A stretch of DNA of 15,375 nt from an uncultured Eubacteriales bacterium (GTDB lineage: Bacteria; Bacillota; Clostridia; Oscillospirales; Butyricicoccaceae). The stretch's first letter is position 1; every line of letters begins with the position of its first letter. Made by a program: the position numbers and the translations under genes. Positions 7,898 through 15,375 of the stretch are shown here, one piece after another. The stretch spans positions 1 to 15,375 of the forward strand of contig CAKUAK010000020.1 of the NCBI GenBank assembly GCA_934636325.1, written 5' to 3'. The notes beneath the pieces were generated by a model. That model was given only the letters and a program-made list of their open reading frames with translations. It ran no database searches and had not been told where the DNA came from.

Positions 7898-7939
7898 CGC
7901 CCCCGGAAGGCCTTGCGGCCCATCCGGGGGCGGTTTTTA
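7898..7939 (+). terminator. Terminator of the ECF sigma operon, possibly bidirectional
   Basis: CGCCCCCGGA (7898-7907) pairs perfectly with TCCGGGGGCG (7923-7932), with an inner GGCC/GGCC pairing, and is followed by GTTTTTAT. It sits between two convergent genes. The minus-strand side carries only a broken T tract (TCTTTATTATT), so it probably serves both but best the plus strand. Confidence 0.88.
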
Positions 7940-7942
7940 TCT

Positions 7943-8707
7943 TTATTCAAGTATTGCGGCAAGGGCGTCGGTGTCGTACCTTCCATCCATATGAAAGACC
8001 TCTTTGCCGCCGTCATCTTCGATCCACATGTATTCGCTGGTTATATACAGGGTCGTGCCGTCAAAGCCGAGGATATACGAGGGCTCGGGCATCTCCCGGT
8101 CGACATTCGATTCGAGATGCAGCTCGACATCGGAAAGCTGGGCCCACAGCTGGTCCCGCTGGGCATCGTCGAGCACCCATGCTATGCCGTCCCGACCGTT
8201 GGAAGCCATGACCTCTGCGGCGTCCTCAAGCTCGGGGAAGAAGCGTCCGAAGGGGGCTTCCATAAGCCTTTCGGAAAAATATCCGGCGAGTATCTCGCCG
8301 AAGGCACTGCCGCCGTCGAGGGTCTGCCACTGCTTGTCGTCTATTATCAGTCGGCCGTCATCCCGCAGTGCGACGATCAGGTTCATTCGGCTCCCCCCGT
8401 CCTGACCGTAAAGGAATATGGCGCTGCTGTGCATGGCCCTCGGGTCCTGCTCTATCGCCTTTACCTTGATGCCTCCCAGCTCTTCGGCGATCCCCGAAAG
8501 ATCATCGTCGGCCGCCTTCGCCCGTATGAAGTCGCCGCCGCTGTCATAGCGGGCATAGGCCGAAATGAGACTGTCAAAGGGGAAGCCCTCCGCGGCCTCC
8601 CGGACGGTCACAGGCTTTTCAAGGGTCGATCTGTAATAGAATACGACCGCAAAGGCCGCCAGTACCACAGCGGCGGCGATAACGGCCGTTTGTTTTCGGT
8701 TTTGCAT
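7943..8707 (-). CDS. Membrane-anchored protein of unknown function
   Basis: A 254-residue protein with a short basic N-terminus (MQNRKQT), one hydrophobic helix at about residues 8-26 and a long acidic extracytoplasmic domain. There is no lipobox cysteine and no clear signal peptidase site, so it is probably anchored by the N-terminal helix. The domain alternates short beta-strands with helices (for example SSAIFLYGQDGGSRMNLIVA and PSYILGFDGTTLYITSEYMW), and I recognise no family. The C-terminal 'ILGFDGTTLYITSEY' strand pair resembles small periplasmic-type beta folds only loosely. The start is uncertain: GGAGG is 9 nt before the ATG at 8707 but only 3 nt before the ATG at 8713, so 8707 is preferred. 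It has its own promoter and shares the convergent terminator with the sigma operon. Confidence 0.8.
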   Translation of the reverse strand: MQNRKQTAVIAAAVVLAAFAVVFYYRSTLEKPVTVREAAEGFPFDSLISAYARYDSGGDFIRAKAADDDLSGIAEELGGIKVKAIEQDPRAMHSSAIFLYGQDGGSRMNLIVALRDDGRLIIDDKQWQTLDGGSAFGEILAGYFSERLMEAPFGRFFPELEDAAEVMASNGRDGIAWVLDDAQRDQLWAQLSDVELHLESNVDREMPEPSYILGFDGTTLYITSEYMWIEDDGGKEVFHMDGRYDTDALAAILE

Positions 8708-8744
8708 CGTCATGCTCCTCCCTTATGCGGAATATGTTTATATC

Positions 8745-8774
8745 AATATACAGGCATACACGGCGGAAGGTCAA
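8745..8774 (-). promoter_or_regulatory. Promoter of the 254-residue membrane-anchored protein gene
   Basis: On the minus strand TTGACC (8774-8769) and TATATT (8750-8745) are 18 bp apart, 37 bp upstream of the start. Both hexamers match sigma-A consensus at five positions. Confidence 0.6.
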
Positions 8775-8806
8775 GGGGGCGGGCGGCACACATACCCATA
8801 AAACGC

Positions 8807-8837
8807 AAAAACCCCGCCGCTGGAAACAGCGGCGGGG
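8807..8837 (-). terminator. ppdK: Rho-independent terminator of ppdK
   Basis: CCCCGCCGCTG (8812-8822) and CAGCGGCGGGG (8827-8837) form a perfect 11-bp stem with a GAAA (plus strand) loop. On the minus strand it is followed by TTTTTGCG. It begins 21 bp after the ppdK stop codon. Confidence 0.92.
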
Positions 8838-8858
8838 CATATGGCTCAGAAAGCCTTA

Positions 8859-11492
<2,634 letters not shown>

Positions 11493-11585
11493 TCTGTTGC
11501 TCCTTTATATCAGAATTATAAATATCCTGTTTCGCGGCGCACCTCCGCCGTAAAGGCGGCGTATACAGATGCACTGTAATTATTT

Positions 11586-11614
11586 ATTATATCAGAGACC
11601 TCCGCCGTTTGCAC
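11586..11614 (-). promoter_or_regulatory. ppdK: Promoter of ppdK with possible repeated operator
   Basis: On the minus strand GTGCAA (11614-11609) and a perfect TATAAT (11591-11586) are 17 bp apart. The 11-bp sequence ACGGCGGAGGT fills much of the spacer (11608-11598) and recurs exactly in the leader (11551-11541), where part of it forms a CCGCC/GGCGG hairpin. This suggests a bound regulator or RNA structure, but no regulator is encoded nearby. Confidence 0.6.
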
Positions 11615-11651
11615 TATCTTTTTGACAAAATCATATCGTTTTTTCGGTTTT

Positions 11652-11674
11652 GCCCCCACACGGCCGCAGGGGGC
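11652..11674. other. Hairpin in the intergenic region between ppdK and the 69-residue gene
   Basis: GCCCCC (11652-11657) and GGGGGC (11669-11674) form a 6-bp stem around an 11-base loop that contains CGGCCG. Neither strand has a proper T tract next to it, so it is not a convincing terminator. It may be part of a divergent regulatory region. Confidence 0.3.
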
Positions 11675-11705
11675 GCGTCTTTCTGTGAAATATGCTGTTT
11701 TTTAC

Positions 11706-11734
11706 TTGAATATTGTAAATGGCTGTGCTATTAT
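11706..11734 (+). promoter_or_regulatory. Promoter of the 69-residue membrane protein gene
   Basis: TTGAAT (11706-11711) and TATTAT (11729-11734) are separated by exactly 17 bp, 50 bp upstream of the ATG. AATATTGTA overlaps the -35 (11709-11717) and recurs at 11745-11753 downstream of the start point, a possible operator pair. Confidence 0.65.
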
Positions 11735-11783
11735 TAAGGCATTCAATATTGTATCGTTTTTGTCAGTATAGGGGGCGTGATAC

Positions 11784-11993
11784 ATGAGAGATGCCGCGCG
11801 GCGTATCTATATCTCCATTTCGGTCATGTGCGCGCTGACGACCGCGGCCTGTGCCGCCCCGCTGAAGGACGAAGAAAAAGATGTGCTTGTATACGGCGCG
11901 TTCATTATGCTCGGCGTCGCTGTCTATATGATCGGCGGCAAGCTTCTGAATAAGCTTGCCGGGAAAAAGGAAAAGGAAAAAGAGGAAGAGTGA
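11784..11993 (+). CDS. Small membrane protein with charged Lys/Glu tail, unknown function
   Basis: A 69-residue protein. Residues 1-25 look like a signal sequence or first membrane helix (basic MRDAARR, then IYISISVMCALTTAACAA). A cleavage after ACA is possible. The Cys at 23 sits in a poor lipobox (TTAAC), so lipidation is doubtful. Residues 36-56 are a second hydrophobic helix ending in GGKLLNKLAG. The last residues, KKEKEKEEE, are strongly charged. AGGGGGCG precedes the ATG at a usable distance. The strong promoter upstream and a hairpin after the stop support a real gene rather than a chance frame. No family recognised. It could be a small membrane-protein modulator, but nothing in the sequence says of what. 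Confidence 0.65.
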   Translation: MRDAARRIYISISVMCALTTAACAAPLKDEEKDVLVYGAFIMLGVAVYMIGGKLLNKLAGKKEKEKEEE

Positions 11994-11996
11994 GTT

Positions 11997-12026
11997 AAGG
12001 GCGTCCCATGGGGGGGAGGCCCTTTT
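11997..12026 (+). terminator. Terminator of the 69-residue membrane protein gene
   Basis: AAGGGC (11997-12002) pairs with GCCCTT (12019-12024), with an inner TCCC/GGGA pairing, and is followed by TT and, further on, by TTTTTT at 12035-12040. It starts 4 bp after the stop codon. Confidence 0.6.
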
Positions 12027-12097
12027 CTCTGCCCTTTTTTAGCATATGCCCGGTTTTTCTGCGCATAATGCACAAAATCATTTGGCCATGGCTCTCC

Positions 12098-12126
12098 TTG
12101 TCTGCACTCCAGCTATGTGTTAAAAT
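12098..12126 (+). promoter_or_regulatory. Promoter of the MFS transporter gene
   Basis: TTGTCT (12098-12103) and TAAAAT (12121-12126) are 17 bp apart. The leader that follows contains a GCCGCC/GGCGGC hairpin at about 12138-12156, before the ribosome binding site. Confidence 0.6.
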
Positions 12127-12181
12127 GGTTTTAAATCGCCGCCACCTATGGGCGGCCTTACGCAAAACAGGGGGAGAAAAA

Positions 12182-13369
12182 ATGAAACTGAAAAAAGGGG
12201 CGTACAGCTATGTCATCATGATGGGACATCTGTGCGCCGATCTGAGCGGCGGCGCGCTTCCGGCGCTGCTGCCCTTCCTTATGGCCGAAAAGGGCATAAC
12301 CTATGCCGCGGCCGCCGGCCTGACCTTCGCGCTCAGCTCGATAGGCTCGCTGATACAGCCGGTATTCGGAAGCATGGCCGACAAGACCTCGCGCCCGTGG
12401 CTCATGTCCCTCGGCATACTGATGGCCGGCTGCGGCGTTTCGATGCTGGGATTTCTTGACAGCTACTGGATGATGTTCATTGCCGTCGCCTTCACAGGCA
12501 TCGGCGCCGCCCTCTTCCATCCCGACGGCGGCCGAATGGCCAACTATGTCGCCGGTGAAAAGAAGGGCAAGGGCATAAGCCTATTCTCGGTGGGAGGCAA
12601 TATGGGCGGCGCGCTGGGCCCGATGCTGGCCGTCCTGGGGATAAGCCTCTTCGGCGGCCTCAAGGGCGCGGCTCTGCTGGCCATCCCGCCGATATTAATG
12701 TCGGCATTCATGGTGACCCAGAACGGCCGCTTCGCCGAGTTCGCAAGCGAAGGCGTCCGCGCCACCCGGGCGGCCATGAAGGCCGGGCAGAAGGACGACT
12801 GGAAATCCTTCTCCAAGCTGACCCTCGTCGTATTCCTGCGTTCGATAATCGGCGTCAGCATGTCGACCTTCATTCCGCTTTTCTGGCTCAACGTCCTCAT
12901 GCAGAGCGAAAGCCGCAGCGGCTCTGTCACGACGATAATCTCGCTGTCGGGCGCGGTCGCCACCCTTATCGGCGGACGCCTTGCTGACAAATATGGCTTC
13001 AATAAGGTCATCCGCACCGGCCTGACCATGCTGATACCCTTTATGGCCGTCGTCGCCCTGTCCCGCTCGGTGGTGCTGTCGACCATCATGCTGATACCTA
13101 TGGCGATGTCGCTTAACCTGGCCTTCAGCCCCTCGGTGGCCCTGGGCCAGAAGTTCGTGCCCAACCACATCGGCCTGGCTTCCGGCATAACGATGGGTCT
13201 GGCCTCCAGCTTCGGCGGCGTCGTATCCCCCCTTCTGGGCAGGATCGCCGACGTAAAGGGTGTCGAGTTCATCCTCTGGATCCTGGTCGGCCTTGCCGTT
13301 CTGGCCTGCATAGCCTCGTGGTTCGTGCCCTCGGCCCCTCCGGTCGTCAAAGCCGAAGAGCAGGCATAG
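12182..13369 (+). CDS. MFS transporter, fosmidomycin-resistance (Fsr)-like
   Basis: A 395-residue, 12-helix major facilitator transporter of the inner membrane. Helix 1 starts near residue 8. The loop after helix 2 has the MFS motif-A variant GSMADKTSRPW (about residues 63-73). The block FHPDGGRMANYVAGEKKGKG, then SLFSVGGNMGGALGP (residues 112-147), is typical of the fosmidomycin-resistance family, in which the phosphonate-like drug is exported by proton antiport. A central cytoplasmic loop (about 200-235) separates the two halves, and LIGGRLADKYGFNKVIR repeats motif A in the second half. I chose the ATG at 12182 because AGGGGGAG is 5 nt upstream and the protein then begins like its homologues (MKLKKGAYSY). 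The frame is open to 12008, but that stretch contains the promoter. The real substrate may be a metabolite rather than fosmidomycin. Confidence 0.88.
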   Translation: MKLKKGAYSYVIMMGHLCADLSGGALPALLPFLMAEKGITYAAAAGLTFALSSIGSLIQPVFGSMADKTSRPWLMSLGILMAGCGVSMLGFLDSYWMMFIAVAFTGIGAALFHPDGGRMANYVAGEKKGKGISLFSVGGNMGGALGPMLAVLGISLFGGLKGAALLAIPPILMSAFMVTQNGRFAEFASEGVRATRAAMKAGQKDDWKSFSKLTLVVFLRSIIGVSMSTFIPLFWLNVLMQSESRSGSVTTIISLSGAVATLIGGRLADKYGFNKVIRTGLTMLIPFMAVVALSRSVVLSTIMLIPMAMSLNLAFSPSVALGQKFVPNHIGLASGITMGLASSFGGVVSPLLGRIADVKGVEFILWILVGLAVLACIASWFVPSAPPVVKAEEQA

Positions 13370-13403
13370 TCCCCGACCCCAAAAGCATCTTATAAAAGCA
13401 TAA

Positions 13404-13440
13404 GGCCCGCCGCTGGAAGCCAGCGGCGGGCCGATCTTTT
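13404..13440 (+). terminator. Terminator of the MFS transporter gene
   Basis: GGCCCGCCGCTGG (13404-13416) and CCAGCGGCGGGCC (13420-13432) form a perfect 13-bp stem with an AAG loop, followed by GATCTTTT. It lies between convergent genes and may also stop aldehyde dehydrogenase transcripts, although the minus-strand T tract is poor. Confidence 0.88.
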
Positions 13441-13483
13441 CACCTATACACAGGCCTGTTTTTATCCCACAGGCTGTGGACAG

Positions 13484-14863
13484 CTATTTTAAAAACATGC
13501 GGACCAGGCGGTCCTTGAGCGCCGTATAGGGGCGATAGCGCATGGGCAGGTCGATCCGGGTGTCCTTGTCGACCATGCTTTTAAGATAGCTGAACTGGTC
13601 GAATCCGGCCCTGCCGTGGTATCCGCCCATGCCGCTCTCTCCGGCGCCGCCGAAGGGCATGTTGGTCGTCGCCAGATGTATGACGGTATCGTTGACACAT
13701 CCCCCGCCGAAGCGGCATGCCCGCAGGACGCGGCGGGCAAGGCCCTTATCCTCGGTAAACACATAGAGGGCCAGCGGCCGGTCGTCTCCGTTCACGATGT
13801 CAAGGGCCTGCCCGATGTTATCATAAACCATGACCGGCAGTATCGGCCCGAAGATCTCCTGACCCATGACGGCATCGTCGAGGGTCACGCCGGTCATGAC
13901 GGTCGGCTCTATCCTGAGGCTTTCGGGGTCGGACGCCCCGCCGATGACGACCTTTTCGGGGTCGATAAGGGAGCAGAGGCGGTCAAAATGCTTCCGGTTG
14001 ACTATCCTGCCCCAGCTTTGGTCATCAAGGGGCGAAGCCCCGGCCTGACGGGCGAACTCTTTTTTGACGGCCTCTATGAACCGGGCATGCACCTCGCGGC
14101 TGCACAGGACATAATCTGGGGCGACACAGGTCTGGCCGCAGTTGAGCAGCTTGCCGAATACGATCCTGCGGGCGGCAAGGGGTATATCGGCCGTCTTATC
14201 GACTATACAGGGGCTCTTGCCCCCCAGCTCGAGGGTCACCGGCGTCAGCCTCGGCGCGGCGGCGGCCAGCACCTCGCGCCCGACAGCCTTGCTGCCGGTA
14301 AAGAATATATGGTCAAAGGGCAGGGAAAGAAGGCATCGGTTTTCCTCTCGCCCGCCGGTGACGACCTCCGCCAGCTCGGGCGGCAGGGCCTCGGGTATCA
14401 GCTCTTCGAGCAGGGCCGAGCAGGCCGGGGAATAGGCCGAGGGCTTGAGCACGACGGTATTTCCCGCCGCGATGGCGTCGATCATCGGGCCGAGGGTCAG
14501 CAGGATGGGATAGTTCCAGGGGCTTATGACCAAAACCGCGCCCTTGGGCGACGGCAGGACATAGCTTTTGGCCCTGAACTGGGCCAGCGGCGTGGCGGCA
14601 CAGCGGGGCGCGGCCAGCCAGCCGAGATTTTTTATCATCCAAGAAAGCTCCTCCAGCACCAGCCCGGTCTCGCACATGTAGCTTTCCTCCCGGGGCTTAC
14701 CCAGGTCACGCCGCAGCGCCTCGGCGATATCGGCCTCGCGGGCCCTGACGACCCGCCGCAGCGACATGAGGGCCGCCCGTCTGGCCTTTATATCCAGCGT
14801 CGCGCCCGACGCGAAGTATTCATGCTGGGCCTTGAGCAGGCCCGCGGCTTCTTCTCTGTCCAT
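13484..14863 (-). CDS. Aldehyde dehydrogenase, class-3-like
   Basis: A 459-residue NAD(P)-dependent enzyme that oxidises aldehydes to carboxylic acids. The Rossmann-type cofactor domain shows VISPWNYPILL (catalytic Asn117), NTVVLKPS (Lys140) and FFTGS (188-192). The general base lies in VTLELGGKSP (Glu212), and the catalytic cysteine in GQTCVAPDY (Cys246). An extra cysteine at 242 (NCGQTC, where Ala or Ser is commoner) is unusual but not disabling. Length, the GQTC-APDY motif and the C-terminus (PMRYRPYTALKDRLVRMF) fit the ALDH3 group, which acts on medium- and long-chain or aromatic aldehydes. The substrate cannot be set from sequence. Start choice: AAAGGGG is 9 nt before the ATG at 14863 but only 3 nt before the in-frame GTG at 14869, so 14863 is preferred. 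Monocistronic, with its own promoter. Confidence 0.93.
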   Translation of the reverse strand: MDREEAAGLLKAQHEYFASGATLDIKARRAALMSLRRVVRAREADIAEALRRDLGKPREESYMCETGLVLEELSWMIKNLGWLAAPRCAATPLAQFRAKSYVLPSPKGAVLVISPWNYPILLTLGPMIDAIAAGNTVVLKPSAYSPACSALLEELIPEALPPELAEVVTGGREENRCLLSLPFDHIFFTGSKAVGREVLAAAAPRLTPVTLELGGKSPCIVDKTADIPLAARRIVFGKLLNCGQTCVAPDYVLCSREVHARFIEAVKKEFARQAGASPLDDQSWGRIVNRKHFDRLCSLIDPEKVVIGGASDPESLRIEPTVMTGVTLDDAVMGQEIFGPILPVMVYDNIGQALDIVNGDDRPLALYVFTEDKGLARRVLRACRFGGGCVNDTVIHLATTNMPFGGAGESGMGGYHGRAGFDQFSYLKSMVDKDTRIDLPMRYRPYTALKDRLVRMFLK

Positions 14864-14892
14864 ATCCACACGCCCCTTTCGAATATATGGAT

Positions 14893-14914
14893 ATTATACC
14901 ACAACCCGGCCGGG
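14893..14914 (-). promoter_or_regulatory. Extended -10 promoter of the aldehyde dehydrogenase gene, with palindrome
   Basis: A perfect TATAAT on the minus strand (14898-14893) is preceded by TGG, an extended -10. The -35 region is poor. Between them lies the 10-bp palindrome CCCGGCCGGG (14905-14914), a reasonable operator position for a repressor or activator of the gene. Confidence 0.55.
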
Positions 14915-14933
14915 GCAATATATCCTTTTATAC

Positions 14934-14963
14934 TTGACTTAAAGTGCGATTTGATGGTATACT
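14934..14963 (+). promoter_or_regulatory. Promoter of the tRNA cluster
   Basis: TTGACT (14934-14939) and TATACT (14958-14963) are 18 bp apart, with the -10 ending 13 bp before the mature 5' end of tRNA-Leu. This is the best sigma-A match in the window, as expected for a stable RNA gene. No second promoter is evident before tRNA-Ala, so the three elements downstream are probably one transcript. Confidence 0.75.
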
Positions 14964-14976
14964 TCATGTGTTATGG

Positions 14977-15063
14977 GCCGGTGTGGCGAAACTGGCAGAC
15001 GCCCGGGACTTAAAATCCCGTGAGGTAACACTCGTACCGGTTCGAGCCCGGTCACCGGCACCA
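14977..15063 (+). tRNA. tRNA-Leu (anticodon TAA)
   Basis: An 87-nt type II tRNA with encoded CCA. Acceptor GCCGGTG pairs with CACCGGC (15053-15059), discriminator A, CCA at 15061-15063. Anticodon stem CGGGA/TCCCG encloses loop CTTAAAA, with anticodon TAA at 15011-15013. The long variable arm (TGAG...CTCG) and T-arm ACCGG-TTCGAGC-CCGGT are intact. It reads UUA and UUG codons. Confidence 0.97.
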
Positions 15064-15081
15064 CCCCGTATAAAACTCAAT

Positions 15082-15159
<78 letters not shown>

Positions 15160-15244
15160 GATTTCGGAGAGAATTTCCTCTGAAATCTTCTAAAATCGGA
15201 AAACTTAAAAATCTGCTTTTTGTTGCGAAAATCCCGCAAAAAGC
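15160..15244 (+). other. Structured spacer between the tRNA-like element and tRNA-Ala
   Basis: Two hairpins are visible. One is GATTTC + AGAG paired with CTCT + GAAATC (15160-15187), with a GG bulge. The other is GCTTTTTG (15215-15222) paired with CAAAAAGC (15237-15244), or alternatively an inner TTGCG/CGCAA. Neither has a downstream T tract of terminator type. They may guide processing of the tRNA precursor. Confidence 0.45.
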
Positions 15245-15252
15245 GGCAATAT

Positions 15253-15328
15253 GGGCCCATAGCTCAGCTGGGAGAGCGTTCGGTTCGCATCCGAGAGGTC
15301 GAGGGTTCGAATCCCTTTGGGTCCACCA
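15253..15328 (+). tRNA. tRNA-Ala (anticodon CGC)
   Basis: A 76-nt cloverleaf with encoded CCA. Acceptor GGGCCCA pairs with TGGGTCC (15318-15324) and contains the G3:U70 wobble pair that marks alanine tRNAs. D-arm GCTC...GAGC; anticodon stem TTCGG/CCGAG around loop TTCGCAT gives CGC; T-arm GAGGG-TTCGAAT-CCCTT; discriminator A, CCA at 15326-15328. It reads GCG codons, which suits a high-GC genome. Confidence 0.95.
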
Positions 15329-15334
15329 TTTCGA

Positions 15335-15367
15335 GAAAAATCACCGCCATTTTGGCGGTGATTTTTC
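15335..15367 (+). terminator. Terminator of the tRNA cluster
   Basis: AAAAATCACCGCCA (15336-15349) and TGGCGGTGATTTTT (15353-15366) form a perfect 14-bp stem with a TTT loop, extended by one G:C pair. The T-rich 3' arm and following CGTTT serve as the tail. It begins 7 bp after tRNA-Ala. Confidence 0.9.
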
Positions 15368-15375
15368 GTTTGACC

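Noticed and set aside
12008..12181. N-terminal extension of the MFS transporter
   Set aside because: The stretch contains the promoter and a leader hairpin and encodes no conserved sequence. The ATG at 12182 has a good ribosome binding site and gives the usual family N-terminus.
13468..13480. Possible DnaA box or origin element (TTATCCCACAGGCTGTGGAC)
   Set aside because: It has one base too many for TTATCCACA, occurs singly, and no replication gene is nearby.
13616..15013. Open frame on the plus strand across the aldehyde dehydrogenase into tRNA-Leu
   Set aside because: Antisense to a clear enzyme gene, and it runs into a tRNA, so it cannot be a real gene.

Overview
The window looks like chromosomal DNA from a high-GC member of the Clostridia (Firmicutes), possibly Oscillospirales-like. 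This is an inference from the AGGAGG-type ribosome binding sites, A/T-rich sigma-A-type promoters in otherwise GC-rich DNA, a copper-amine-oxidase-type stalk-domain protein, an ECF sigma factor paired with a DUF4367-like membrane protein, and a pyruvate phosphate dikinase very close to the clostridial enzyme. I see no insertion sequences, phage genes or CRISPR arrays. Every protein-coding gene appears intact.

Layout. 26-1645 (-) is a secreted stalk-domain protein with its own promoter. 1806-2318 (-) is a small membrane protein with its own promoter and a strong terminator. 3297-5552 and 2413-3297 (-) form a two-gene operon: a cytoplasmic S9 (DPP IV-like) peptidase, then an RluA-family pseudouridine synthase, joined by a TAATG overlap. 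Divergent to it, 5756-7891 (+) is a four-gene operon: ECF sigma factor, DUF4367-like membrane protein (probable anti-sigma or sensor), polytopic membrane protein, and membrane-anchored Ig-like protein. It ends in a strong hairpin terminator. Convergent with it, 7943-8707 (-) is an unknown membrane-anchored protein. 8859-11492 (-) is ppdK, with its own promoter and terminator. 11784-11993 (+) encodes a 69-residue membrane protein with a charged tail, and 12182-13369 (+) an MFS transporter of the fosmidomycin-resistance type. 13484-14863 (-) is a class-3-type aldehyde dehydrogenase. 14977-15328 (+) is a tRNA cluster: tRNA-Leu(TAA), an odd tRNA-like element, then tRNA-Ala(CGC) and a terminator.

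How the parts relate. Most units are single genes or short operons with recognisable promoters, so the window is mainly housekeeping and envelope functions: glycolytic PEP/pyruvate interconversion (PPDK), peptide turnover (S9 peptidase), RNA modification (RluA), aldehyde oxidation, and drug or metabolite export. The one clear regulatory module is the ECF sigma operon, which probably senses envelope conditions.

The most unusual item is the 78-nt element between the two intact tRNAs. It keeps an intact tRNA 5' half (acceptor 5' strand, D-arm, CGC-type anticodon loop), but the 3' half is replaced by sequence that folds into a different, self-consistent structure. It is either a decayed tRNA-Ala or a tRNA-like RNA. 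Secondary points are an exact 11-bp repeat straddling the ppdK promoter, and the near-total absence of TTA, CTA and TCA codons in several genes alongside a tRNA-Leu(TAA) gene.
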